From NCBI RefSeq assembly GCF_008477545.1, contig NZ_VORA01000001.1, positions 682,001 to 746,000 of the forward strand: DNA of 64,000 nt. Direction: 5' to 3'. The notes beneath the pieces were generated by a model. That model searched no databases, was not told the origin of the DNA, and saw only the letters and a list, made by a program, of their open reading frames with translations. The translations under genes were made by a program, and so were the position numbers. Source of the DNA: Roseibium aestuarii. GTDB lineage: Bacteria > Pseudomonadota > Alphaproteobacteria > Rhizobiales > Stappiaceae. This document shows, one piece after another, positions 45,109 to 53,077 of this stretch (position 1 is its first letter; every line of letters begins with the position of its first letter).

Positions 45109-46308
45109 ATGCTCCGCCACCACGCGTCGTTCTTCGTCTCACTGTTCTTCACCCGGCTCGGTGACCAGATCCTGCTGTTTCTGGTGCCGCTCGTGGTCTT
45201 TCAGATCACGGGAAGCGTCGGCTGGTCGGGGCTGGCCTTCTTTGCGGAGACTTTTCCGCGCTATGTGGCCTTTCCCGTCACCGGCATCCTGTGCGATCGC
45301 ATCGCGCCCTATCGCCTGCTACGCTGGAGCCAGGCCCTGCGCGCGCTGGTCTGCCTTCTCGGAATGGCGGGGGAATGGACCATGGGCGGCGTGTGGTGGC
45401 TCATCGGGCTCTCGGCGATCAGCGGTGTCCTGACCACCCAGGGGCTGATGGCGCGCGAGGCGATCCTGCCCCGGGTCTTTGCCCGCGAACGGTTCGAGAC
45501 GGTGGCAAGCTACACTCAGCTCGCCGACCAGCTCGGCACGGTGCTGGGGCCCCTTGTGGCCGCTTTCCTGCTCGGCCTTCTGCCCTGGCAGGGCGTGGTG
45601 CTCATTGCCGCCGTCATCTTTCTGGTGGCCGATCTGTTCAGCACACTGTGGTCCGGCCGGCACGATCCCTCGCTTCAGGCGCTGCCTCCCGTGCGGGAGA
45701 GCTGGGCGACGTCGCTCCTCATCGGTTTGGAGCGGATCCGCACGATTCCCGGGCTATTCCGCCCGATCCTGCTTGCCATGGCGGTCAATCTGGTGATTGG
45801 GGTGACGCTGGCGACGTCGGCCGCTATGGTCACCGGGCTGCAGGGGCAGGACGAGACCGCTTATGCGCTGCTGCAGACGGCGGGGGCTGCGGCAACCATC
45901 GCGGTACTGTTCCTGACCGCCCATGTGCGCCTTCCGCTCGCGCTGCTTGGCGGCCTGTCCTACGGGGCCATCACCCTCGGCGCCTTCCTGACGGGCTTCG
46001 GGGCCGACCCGGTGGTCTATGCGGCCGGCTTCATTCTGCTCACCGGCTTTGACAAGATGTTCAACGTCTATGTGCGCACCCTGCGCAAGACGCTGATACC
46101 GTTGGCCGATTTCGGCAAGACAACAGGCCTGATCGTCTGCTTCAACAATCTGTCCCAGCCGCTTGCCGGGCTTTTGGTCACGCTCTTTGCCGTCGGGGCG
46201 GACGCCCGTGCCGTGATCTTCGCCATTGCGCTCTTTACCGCGCTTGTGGGGGGCGCGATGGCCCTCTGGTCATGCTGCGCTGCGACAAAAGGCGCGCCTG
46301 CGGATTAA
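45109..46308 (+). CDS. MFS transporter
   Basis: 399 aa with about 12 hydrophobic helices. The N-terminal FFVSLFFTRLGDQILLFLVPLVVFQITGS and the loop RIAPYRLLRWSQALRAL (variant of the MFS A motif) place it in the major facilitator superfamily, near the EntS/MFS_3 exporters. The transported compound is unknown. ATG 45109 has AAGGA 7 nt upstream. It precedes the FabI-like gene by 90 bp on the same strand. Confidence 0.88.
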   Translation: MLRHHASFFVSLFFTRLGDQILLFLVPLVVFQITGSVGWSGLAFFAETFPRYVAFPVTGILCDRIAPYRLLRWSQALRALVCLLGMAGEWTMGGVWWLIGLSAISGVLTTQGLMAREAILPRVFARERFETVASYTQLADQLGTVLGPLVAAFLLGLLPWQGVVLIAAVIFLVADLFSTLWSGRHDPSLQALPPVRESWATSLLIGLERIRTIPGLFRPILLAMAVNLVIGVTLATSAAMVTGLQGQDETAYALLQTAGAAATIAVLFLTAHVRLPLALLGGLSYGAITLGAFLTGFGADPVVYAAGFILLTGFDKMFNVYVRTLRKTLIPLADFGKTTGLIVCFNNLSQPLAGLLVTLFAVGADARAVIFAIALFTALVGGAMALWSCCAATKGAPAD

Positions 46309-46397
46309 AAAATCCATTCCCTGCCTTTAAACTTTCATTGTTGCGGCGCAATATGAAGCCTTCGCTCCCCTGTCGGGACGGATCCGGAGGTAGCCGC

Positions 46398-47162
46398 ATG
46401 TTTGATCTCACCGGTCAGAAGGCGCTGGTTGTCGGTGTCGCCAACGACCAGTCCATCGCCTGGGGCTGTGCCCGCGCGCTCAAGGCGCAAGGGGCGGATC
46501 TTGCGATCACCTATCTCAATGCCAAGGCCGAACCCCACGTGCGGCCGCTGGCCGAGCAACTCGGCGCGGAGATCTTCGAGCCGCTCGACGTGCGCGACGA
46601 GGTTCAGGTCAACGCGCTCTTTGCCGAAATCGCCAGCCAGTGGGGCCGTCTCGACACGCTGGTGCATTCCATCGCCTTTTCCCTCAAGGACGATCTTCAG
46701 GGCCGGGTGGTCGACTGTTCGGCTGAAGGCTTCGCCCTGGCGATGGACGTGTCCGTCCATTCCTTCCTGCGCCTGATCCGCAAGGCGGAGCCCCTGATGC
46801 CAGACGGCGGCACCTGCATGACCGTATCCTTCCACGGTGCCCAGCGGGTGGTCAGCCACTACAACCTCATGGGGCCGGTGAAGGCCGCCCTGGAATCGGC
46901 CACCCGCTATGCGGCGGCCGAACTGGGCCCGAAGGGCATCTCGGTTCACGCCCTGTCGCCGGGGCCGCTCCAGACCCGCGCCGCCTCCGGCATCGCCTCC
47001 TTCGACGCTCTGCTCAATGATGCGGCCGCCCGCGCGCCGACCCATCATCTGGCATCCATCGACGACGTGGGCGCCTATTGCGCCTTTCTTGCCAGCCGCG
47101 AGGCACGAAACCTCACCGGCGGCGTTCACCCCATCGACGGGGGCTACAGCATCATCGGCTAG
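46398..47162 (+). CDS. FabI-like enoyl-ACP reductase (SDR family)
   Basis: 254 aa, short-chain dehydrogenase fold. The FabI-type cofactor motif GVANDQSIAWGCARALKAQGADL and the active-site segment SFHGAQRVVSHYNLMGPVKAALES are present. Tyr and Lys at Y-x6-K are intact, but the first Tyr of FabI (usually in SYLG) is Phe. This is the divergent second FabI type; it may act on a substrate other than the main fatty-acid cycle. GGAGG precedes the ATG at 46398. The DUF3141 gene follows 64 bp later. Confidence 0.85.
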   Translation: MFDLTGQKALVVGVANDQSIAWGCARALKAQGADLAITYLNAKAEPHVRPLAEQLGAEIFEPLDVRDEVQVNALFAEIASQWGRLDTLVHSIAFSLKDDLQGRVVDCSAEGFALAMDVSVHSFLRLIRKAEPLMPDGGTCMTVSFHGAQRVVSHYNLMGPVKAALESATRYAAAELGPKGISVHALSPGPLQTRAASGIASFDALLNDAAARAPTHHLASIDDVGAYCAFLASREARNLTGGVHPIDGGYSIIG

Positions 47163-47226
47163 GCCGGCGGGCCGGTCAGTCCGACCAGCCGCCGCCTGAC
47201 CTTTCGGGATCCAGGAACCCACGGCC

Positions 47227-49689
47227 ATGAAAGACATCTTCGACGCCATCACCGCCAGCCAGAACGAGCTGCTCGACCGCATGACCGACGCCACCGCCTG
47301 GTCGCCAAGCGATCGCATGCTGGCCTGGACCGCCCAGTTCCAGGAATGGGGCTCGACCGCCGGGATCCTCCAGCGCGGCATCTCCATTCACATGGAAAAG
47401 CTGATGCAGAGCCATTCGGAGCGGCTCAAGGAAACGGCGGAGCGCACCACCGCCTTTGCCCATCAGTTGCTGGAACCCGCCAAGGGCACCACAGTGCTGG
47501 ATGCCTGGAACGAGTATCTTTTCGACGCCGCCCAGCGCATGACCCTGACCCTCGACACCCTGCGGGAGCGGGGCGACATCTACCTCGATCACGAGGCCGC
47601 CGGCTGCCCGCCCGTGCTCGCCTATGACTATGAGCTGGTGCTGGACGGGGCCGACCTGCCGCGCCCCTGCAATTACATGCTGCTCAAGATCCTGCCGCCG
47701 GAAGGCTGCGAGATCCTCGACTGGAAGCGGCCCTATGTGATCATCGATCCGCGCGCCGGTCACGGTGCCGGCATCGGCGGGTTCAAGCCGGACAGCCAGG
47801 TGGGCGTGGCCCTGCGCGATGGTCACCCGGTCTATTTCGTCGCCTTCCGCCGCATGCCGGAACCGGGGCAGACCCTCGCCGCCGTCACCCATGCGGAAGC
47901 CGCCTTCGTCAGCAAGGTGCGCGAACTGCATCCCGACAGCCCGCTGCCGGTGGTCGCGGGCAACTGCCAGGGCGGCTGGGCGGCGCTGCTGCTGGCCGCC
48001 ACCAACCCGGATCTCTGCGGCCCCGTGCTGCTCAACGGGGCGCCGGTGCAGACCTGGGCCGGGCGTGTGGGCGAAAACCCCATGCGCTACAACGGCGGGG
48101 TTCTGGGCGGCACCGCCAACGCCATGCTGGCGGCCGACCTCGGTCACGGCATCTATGATGGCGCCGACATCGTCCAGAACTTCGAGCTGCTGAACCCGTC
48201 GCGCAATTACTTCGGCAAGTATTTCGATCTCTATTCGAAGGTCGACACGGAGCGGGAGCGTTTCCTGGAGTTCGAACGCTGGTGGGGCGGGTTCTTCCTG
48301 CTCAACGAGGCGGAGATGCGCTGGATCGTGGAGCAGCTCTTCGTCGGCAACCGCCTGGCCAAGAACGAGGCACGGCTTGAGCCGGGCCGTCCCGTCGACA
48401 TCAAGTCGATCCGCTCGCCCATTATCGCCTTCGCCAGCCGGGGCGACAACATCACCCCGCCGCAACAGGCGCTCAACTGGATCCTCGACACCTATACGGA
48501 CGAGCGCGAGATCGCCATTCGCGGCCAGCGCATCATCTACATGGTGCACGAGCAGATCGGTCATCTGGGCATCTTCGTCTCGTCCAAGATCGCCCGGCGC
48601 GAGCACACCCACGTGGCCTCCACGCTCAAGACCATCGAGAGTCTTGCCCCCGGCCTTTACGAGATGACGATCGAGGATTTCGAGGGGCCGCTGATGGAGC
48701 GGACCTTCACCGTCTCCTTCCACGAACGCAAGATGACCGACATCGCCGCCTTCGACGATGGCCGTGACGACGAGATCCCCTTCGCGGCCGTTGCCCGCCA
48801 CTCCGAGCAGCAGGCGGAGGCCTATGACGTGCTGCTGCGTCCCTTCGTCCAGGCCATGGTGACGGAGGAGGGCGCGGACCTGCGCCGCAAGATGCACCCC
48901 ATGCGCCTGCAGCGCGGTCTCTTCTCCTCCCGCAATCCTCTCGTCGCCCCGCTCAAGGAAGCGGCCGGGCGCGCCACCCGGGAGCGCAAGCCCGCGCGCG
49001 CCGACAATCCCTTCCTGCTGGGCGAGACGATCTTTGCCGGCATGGTCGAACAGTCTCTCGACCTGTGGCGCGACTGGCGCGACATGGGCCATGAGGCCAC
49101 TTTCTATGGCCTCTGGGGCACGCCGGTTGCCCGCTGGTTCGGCCGCACCCATCAGCCGGGCCGCACTTTGAAGACGGAAGAGGAGCTTCTCTCGCTTCCC
49201 GCCGTGCGCGCCGCCCTCCATCACCTGGAGGAAGGGGGCTTTGCCGAGGCGGTCATTCGCATGCTGATCCTGCTGGCCGACAGCCGGGGCAACGTGCGCT
49301 CCGACCGGCTGGAACGGGCCTCCCGCATACTGACCCAGAACGAGCCTTTCCGCTCCATCCCCGCAGACACCCGCGCGCTCATCCTCAACGAGCAGAAGCT
49401 GATCGTGGAATTTGCGCCCCAGGCCGCGATGAGTTCTCTCGCCCGGCTGCTGAAGACACCGGAGGAGCGCCGGCTTGCGGTGCTGGTCGTCCAGTATGTT
49501 CCCGGACCGCGCGCCGAAATGACGGAGCATACCCGCGCGGTGATCGATCGCTTCATCGAGGTCCTGGAGCTCGACATGACCCCGGGCGACGTTCTGGACG
49601 ATCCGCTGGACGAGGCAGGCGCGCCGCCTGCCGTGTCGCGGGCCCCCGTTGCCCGCAGGATCCGCAGCGCGCCGGCCCATTCCCTTTGA
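47227..49689 (+). CDS. DUF3141 protein with a PhaC-like hydrolase domain
   Basis: 820 aa. The central alpha/beta fold resembles polyhydroxyalkanoate synthase: PYVIIDPRAGHGAGIGG, the elbow VVAGNCQGGWAALLLA with Cys as nucleophile, FASRGDNITPPQQ supplying Asp and HEQIGHLGIFVS supplying His. These form a complete C-D-H triad. The N-terminal 150 residues are helical. The C-terminal 250 residues have no known catalytic motif, with a TerB-like helical feel. The family often lies beside fatty-acid or acetyl-phosphate genes; here it follows a FabI-like gene. It is not a standard PhaC. Function unknown. Confidence 0.8.
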   Translation: MKDIFDAITASQNELLDRMTDATAWSPSDRMLAWTAQFQEWGSTAGILQRGISIHMEKLMQSHSERLKETAERTTAFAHQLLEPAKGTTVLDAWNEYLFDAAQRMTLTLDTLRERGDIYLDHEAAGCPPVLAYDYELVLDGADLPRPCNYMLLKILPPEGCEILDWKRPYVIIDPRAGHGAGIGGFKPDSQVGVALRDGHPVYFVAFRRMPEPGQTLAAVTHAEAAFVSKVRELHPDSPLPVVAGNCQGGWAALLLAATNPDLCGPVLLNGAPVQTWAGRVGENPMRYNGGVLGGTANAMLAADLGHGIYDGADIVQNFELLNPSRNYFGKYFDLYSKVDTERERFLEFERWWGGFFLLNEAEMRWIVEQLFVGNRLAKNEARLEPGRPVDIKSIRSPIIAFASRGDNITPPQQALNWILDTYTDEREIAIRGQRIIYMVHEQIGHLGIFVSSKIARREHTHVASTLKTIESLAPGLYEMTIEDFEGPLMERTFTVSFHERKMTDIAAFDDGRDDEIPFAAVARHSEQQAEAYDVLLRPFVQAMVTEEGADLRRKMHPMRLQRGLFSSRNPLVAPLKEAAGRATRERKPARADNPFLLGETIFAGMVEQSLDLWRDWRDMGHEATFYGLWGTPVARWFGRTHQPGRTLKTEEELLSLPAVRAALHHLEEGGFAEAVIRMLILLADSRGNVRSDRLERASRILTQNEPFRSIPADTRALILNEQKLIVEFAPQAAMSSLARLLKTPEERRLAVLVVQYVPGPRAEMTEHTRAVIDRFIEVLELDMTPGDVLDDPLDEAGAPPAVSRAPVARRIRSAPAHSL

Positions 49690-49776
49690 CCTCGCCGGCC
49701 ATCGCGCCTATAGCACCCGCCACAGCCTTTTGCGGAGCGGCCTGACGCCGCTCCGCCAACCCGTGACGGACAGACC

Positions 49777-50826
49777 ATGCGCGACCCGGCCCTGGATACC
49801 CTGATGATGGCCCTTGATCTGGAGGCCCTGACGCCCGCTCCGGATCATGCGGTGGCCTTCCTGCGCGCCCGCGCAGACCGTGCCCTGACCGGGCTCGGCG
49901 CGGCCTCGCTGACCTGCGAACAGAGCTTCGCGCCCGAGCGCGACCGGCTGGAGGCGCTGGGCCTCAAGGTCGAACCGGAGCTTTCCGCCCGCGAGGCCTT
50001 CGAGCGGGTCTTCGTGCTACCCACCCGCCAGCGTCAGGAAGCCCGTGCCGAACTCGCCCGTGCGGTCCTGGCCGCCCGCGACGGTGGCATCGTGCTGGCC
50101 TGCGCGCCCAACACCGAGGGCGCGAAGACGGTCGAGACCGATCTGAAGGCGCTGTGCGGCCCCGTCGATACGCTGATCAAGAACAAGTGCCGCGCCATCT
50201 GGGCGGTGAAGGATGCCGCCATCCTGAACAGCGCGCTTGTGGCCGAATGGGCAGAGCTGGATGCGCCGCGCCCTGTGATCGAGGGCGAGTTCGTCTCCCG
50301 TCCGGGCATCTTTGCCTGGGACCGGGTGGATGCGGCCTCCCGTCTGCTGATGGCCCATCTGCCGGATACTCTGGCCGGTCGCGGCGCGGATCTCGGCTGT
50401 GGCCTCGGCGTGCTCACCCGCGCTGTCTTCGAGCGCGCGCCCAAGGTGGTCGCCATGGATCTCTATGAGGCGGAAAAGCGCGCCCTGGACCTCGCGCGCC
50501 AGAACCTGGAGCGCTTCGCCTCGGCAAAGGCCATGACCGGGGTCTGGTCGGACGTGACCCGCGGCATCGAGGGCCCTTACGACTTCATCGTCATGAACCC
50601 GCCCTTCCATCAGGGCGGCAAGGCCGACCGGTCCGACGTGGGGCAGGGCTTCATCCGGGCGGCCGCCCGGGGCCTGCGCGGCGGAGGACAGCTCTTCATG
50701 GTGGCCAACCGGCATCTGCCCTACGAGCAGACCCTGAACGAGGTCTTCGCGCGGGTGGAGATGATTGCCGACGAGGGCGGCTACAAGGTCATCCGCGCCG
50801 TTAAGGCAACGGGCAAGGGGAAATAA
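49777..50826 (+). CDS. Class I rRNA methyltransferase, RsmC-like
   Basis: 349 aa. The C-terminal methyltransferase domain carries GADLGCGLGVLTRAVFERAPKVVAMDLYEAEKRAL (SAM binding) and the N-methylase motif VMNPPFHQGGKA. The N-terminal half is a degenerate duplicate of the fold, as in RsmC, which methylates G1207 of 16S rRNA. RlmG is a related possibility. The RsuA gene begins 3 bp after the stop, supporting a 16S rRNA role. Confidence 0.85.
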   Translation: MRDPALDTLMMALDLEALTPAPDHAVAFLRARADRALTGLGAASLTCEQSFAPERDRLEALGLKVEPELSAREAFERVFVLPTRQRQEARAELARAVLAARDGGIVLACAPNTEGAKTVETDLKALCGPVDTLIKNKCRAIWAVKDAAILNSALVAEWAELDAPRPVIEGEFVSRPGIFAWDRVDAASRLLMAHLPDTLAGRGADLGCGLGVLTRAVFERAPKVVAMDLYEAEKRALDLARQNLERFASAKAMTGVWSDVTRGIEGPYDFIVMNPPFHQGGKADRSDVGQGFIRAAARGLRGGGQLFMVANRHLPYEQTLNEVFARVEMIADEGGYKVIRAVKATGKGK

Positions 50827-50829
50827 TCC

Positions 50830-51528
50830 ATGCGTCTCGTCAAGCTGATCGCCAATCTGGGCTATGGCTCGCGCAAGGAGATCCAGACCGCCATCAGGCA
50901 CGGCTGGGTCACCGATCGCGAAGGCAATCGTCTCAAGGCCGATGCGACCACGGCCCATGAGGACATCCTCTTCGACGACGAGCCCCTGGACCCCGCACCT
51001 GGCATGGTGCTGCTGCTGAACAAGCCCGTCGGTTACACCTGCTCGACGAAGGACAGCGGCCGCCTCGTCTATGATCTCCTGCCGGACCGGTTCCGCGTGC
51101 GCAAGCCCGTGCTTTCCACCATCGGCCGGCTCGACAAGGAGACCTCCGGCGCGCTGCTCTTCACCGACGACGGCACCTTCCTGCACCGGGTGATCTCGCC
51201 GAAGTCCGAGGTGCCCAAGGTCTATGAGGCCGAGCTCGACCGCCCCTTGCGCGGCGACGAAGCGGCTCTCTTTGCGTCCGGCGACATGATGCTGGAAGGG
51301 GAGGACAAGCCCCTGCGTCCGGCGGAGCTCGAGGTTCTTGACGAGAAGCGTGCGCGTCTGACCCTGCACGAGGGCCGCTACCATCAGGTCCGCCGCATGT
51401 TTGCCGCCACCGGCAACCACGTCAACGCGCTCTCCCGCCTCACCATCGGCGGCCTCGGCCTCGACGGCGTCGCGGAAGGTGAGTGGCGCCTGCTGGACGA
51501 AGTCGACAAGGCGAAGATCTTCGGCTGA
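50830..51528 (+). CDS. rsuA: 16S rRNA pseudouridine synthase RsuA
   Basis: 232 aa. An S4-like N-terminus (MRLVKLIANLGYGSRKEIQTAI) precedes the synthase domain with the catalytic Asp in IGRLDKETSGALLFTDDG, KVYEAELD and the late EGRYHQVRRMFAATGNHV. RsuA makes pseudouridine 516 of 16S rRNA. It is coupled to the RsmC-like gene 3 bp upstream. Confidence 0.92.
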   Translation: MRLVKLIANLGYGSRKEIQTAIRHGWVTDREGNRLKADATTAHEDILFDDEPLDPAPGMVLLLNKPVGYTCSTKDSGRLVYDLLPDRFRVRKPVLSTIGRLDKETSGALLFTDDGTFLHRVISPKSEVPKVYEAELDRPLRGDEAALFASGDMMLEGEDKPLRPAELEVLDEKRARLTLHEGRYHQVRRMFAATGNHVNALSRLTIGGLGLDGVAEGEWRLLDEVDKAKIFG

Positions 51529-51623
51529 TCCTCGGCTTGGCGGCCTTCCCGGACTGCATCCGCACGCCCCCAAGCGCCCAAGCCCCAGGCACCGGCCGGC
51601 GTGCCGCCGCACGCCCTGTGCTC

Positions 51624-51730
51624 CCGTCATCCCTGCGCAGGCAGGGATCCAGTAACCCGCTGAGACAGCTGTCTTTTCCGCTCGCTCAGGAAGAGAGTGC
51701 TGGATCCTCGGGACAAGCCCGAGGATGACG
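51624..51730. repeat. Palindromic repeat (copy C) downstream of rsuA
   Basis: The left end reads CGTCATCCCTGC..GGGATCCAGTA and the right end GCTGGATCCTCGG..CCCGAGGATGACG. GTCATCC/GGATGAC and GGATCCAG/CTGGATCC make the unit a near-perfect inverted repeat about 105 bp long. The right end is shared with 52790-52808. No gene is present in the 401-bp gap. Confidence 0.7.
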
Positions 51731-51929
51731 AAGGAGACGCGCGCGTTTCTCACGGTCGTCAGGCCATGGCTCGAGCATGGCATCCATGCCATGACGGAGG
51801 AGAAGCGATTGCCTGGCTGGCGTGAGATCGCTCCCCGCCCGTCACTCGGGCACCATCACCTCTCCCGAGACCGGGAGAGGTCGATCCGCAGGATCGGATG
51901 AGGGTTCACGTCCCATCGAGGCCTGTCGC

Positions 51930-52592
51930 TCAGTCGCTCAGCGACACGCTGTCCGCTTCCACGCCAAGCTCGTTGAGTGCCTCCTGAACGGCCTTCTGCA
52001 TCGGCGGCGGGCCACAGAGATAGAACCGGCGATCCCGGTCGGGGACGAGCTCCCGCAGTAGGTCCGCATCCAGATGACCGTGGCGATAGCCTTCCGCCTC
52101 CTCCTCCGAGAGGACGTGGGTCAGGCGCAGCCCCTCCATCGAGGCCAGTTCTTCCGCATGGATGATGTCGGCACGCGTCTTGTTGGCCAGGATCAGGTGG
52201 TTGCCCTCCAGCGCATTGCGACCGCGCAGGTCGCGCAGGATGGCGAGAAACGGCGTCAGTCCCGCGCCACCGGCAATGAACACCCCGGGGCCCTGGTAGC
52301 GGAAGGTCTCGAAGGGGCTGTCGATGAGCACCGTGTCGCCGGGGGAAAGCGCGTGCAGCCGTGTCGTCACCCCTTCATGCTCCGGATAGGACTTGATGGT
52401 GAATTCCAGATCGATGTCTTCCGGCTGGGAGGTCATGGTGAAGGGGCGCTTCTCGTCCCGCCAGCCTTCGATGTCGAGCGCCAGTTCGGTCGCATCGCCG
52501 GTCTTGTAGGCAAAGCCTCCGGGGCGGCGGAAGGTGAAGCGGCGCACGTCATGGGTCACGGCCTCGACGGCGAGGAGCGTTGTCGTCTGCAT
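51930..52592 (-). CDS. Ferredoxin-NADP-reductase-like flavoprotein
   Basis: 220 aa. The N-terminal FAD-binding barrel has KRPFTMTSQPED (R-x-x-T/S-x-x-S type) and TRLHALSPGDTVLIDSPF. The NAD(P) domain has VFIAGGAGLTPFLAILRDL and the late FYLCGPPPMQKAVQEAL. It transfers electrons between NAD(P)H and a flavin or iron-sulfur partner. No partner gene is adjacent. Its leader folds into a stem that overlaps the ribosome site (52601-52629). Confidence 0.88.
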   Translation of the reverse strand: MQTTTLLAVEAVTHDVRRFTFRRPGGFAYKTGDATELALDIEGWRDEKRPFTMTSQPEDIDLEFTIKSYPEHEGVTTRLHALSPGDTVLIDSPFETFRYQGPGVFIAGGAGLTPFLAILRDLRGRNALEGNHLILANKTRADIIHAEELASMEGLRLTHVLSEEEAEGYRHGHLDADLLRELVPDRDRRFYLCGPPPMQKAVQEALNELGVEADSVSLSD

Positions 52593-52600
52593 GTCAGTCT

Positions 52601-52629
52601 CCGTTGAAAAGGGCATGTGCTTTCAACGG
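52601..52629 (-). promoter_or_regulatory. Leader hairpin overlapping the ribosome-binding site of the flavoprotein gene
   Basis: CCGTTGAAA (52601-52609) and TTTCAACGG (52621-52629) are perfect 9-bp arms. In the minus-strand mRNA the 3' arm ends in CGG, directly followed by AG, making the GGAG site that lies 6 nt before the ATG at 52592. Pairing would hide part of that site. A further in-frame ATG sits in the loop. Confidence 0.6.
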
Positions 52630-52725
52630 AAGAGGAGGGGCGGGGTTCCCTCTCGGCTGTGCCATGCTCTGGTGACTGCCGCCATGCGGTGCGGCTGAGC
52701 TGAAGGGTCTCGCCGTGTTGATGAG

Positions 52726-53063
52726 TGGATCCCCGCGCAAGGCGGGGTTGACCGTGAGGAGGACTTGGGGCCGCAGGCTGGATCCTCGGCACAGGGCCGA
52801 GGATGACCGGCGACAGGTTGGGAGTTCGTGGTGTGAGGGCTGAGAGACCGCCGCGGGTATCCCCGCCGGCACTCGTCTCATCGCGCGTGTGTTACGCCCA
52901 CTCGCAGGGGGCATCCCCGGCTCGACCGGGGATCTACTCATCGCGCCGCACCGACCTGCGGCGTCATTCCGGCCTTGAGCCGGGATCGGTGAGCCGGGCG
53001 AGCTGCGTCCTTATCGATGACCAGGCGGCCCGCTGCCCCGCCCCTGAGCCGGGACCTCGGTCA
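52726..53063. repeat. Palindromic repeat cluster (copy D) between the flavoprotein and uup genes
   Basis: Several short hairpins in series: ATCCCCGC/GCGGGGTT, TCCTCGGC/GCCGAGGA next to GGATGAC, ATCCCCGG/CCGGGGAT, CATTCCGGC/GCCGGGATC and a GGTGAGCCGGGCG module. These share units with copies A, B and C. No gene is visible in the 485-bp gap. Confidence 0.65.
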
Positions 53064-53077
53064 GAGTGTCAGGCGTC

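Noticed and set aside
47176-49680. 834-codon minus-strand frame opposite the DUF3141 gene
   Set aside because: The plus-strand protein has a full catalytic triad and a good start; the antisense frame is low-complexity shadow sequence despite its greater length.
47227-49689. Polyhydroxyalkanoate synthase phaC
   Set aside because: The triad is PhaC-like, but the protein is longer, has different flanking domains and fits DUF3141. No phasin or phaAB genes are adjacent.
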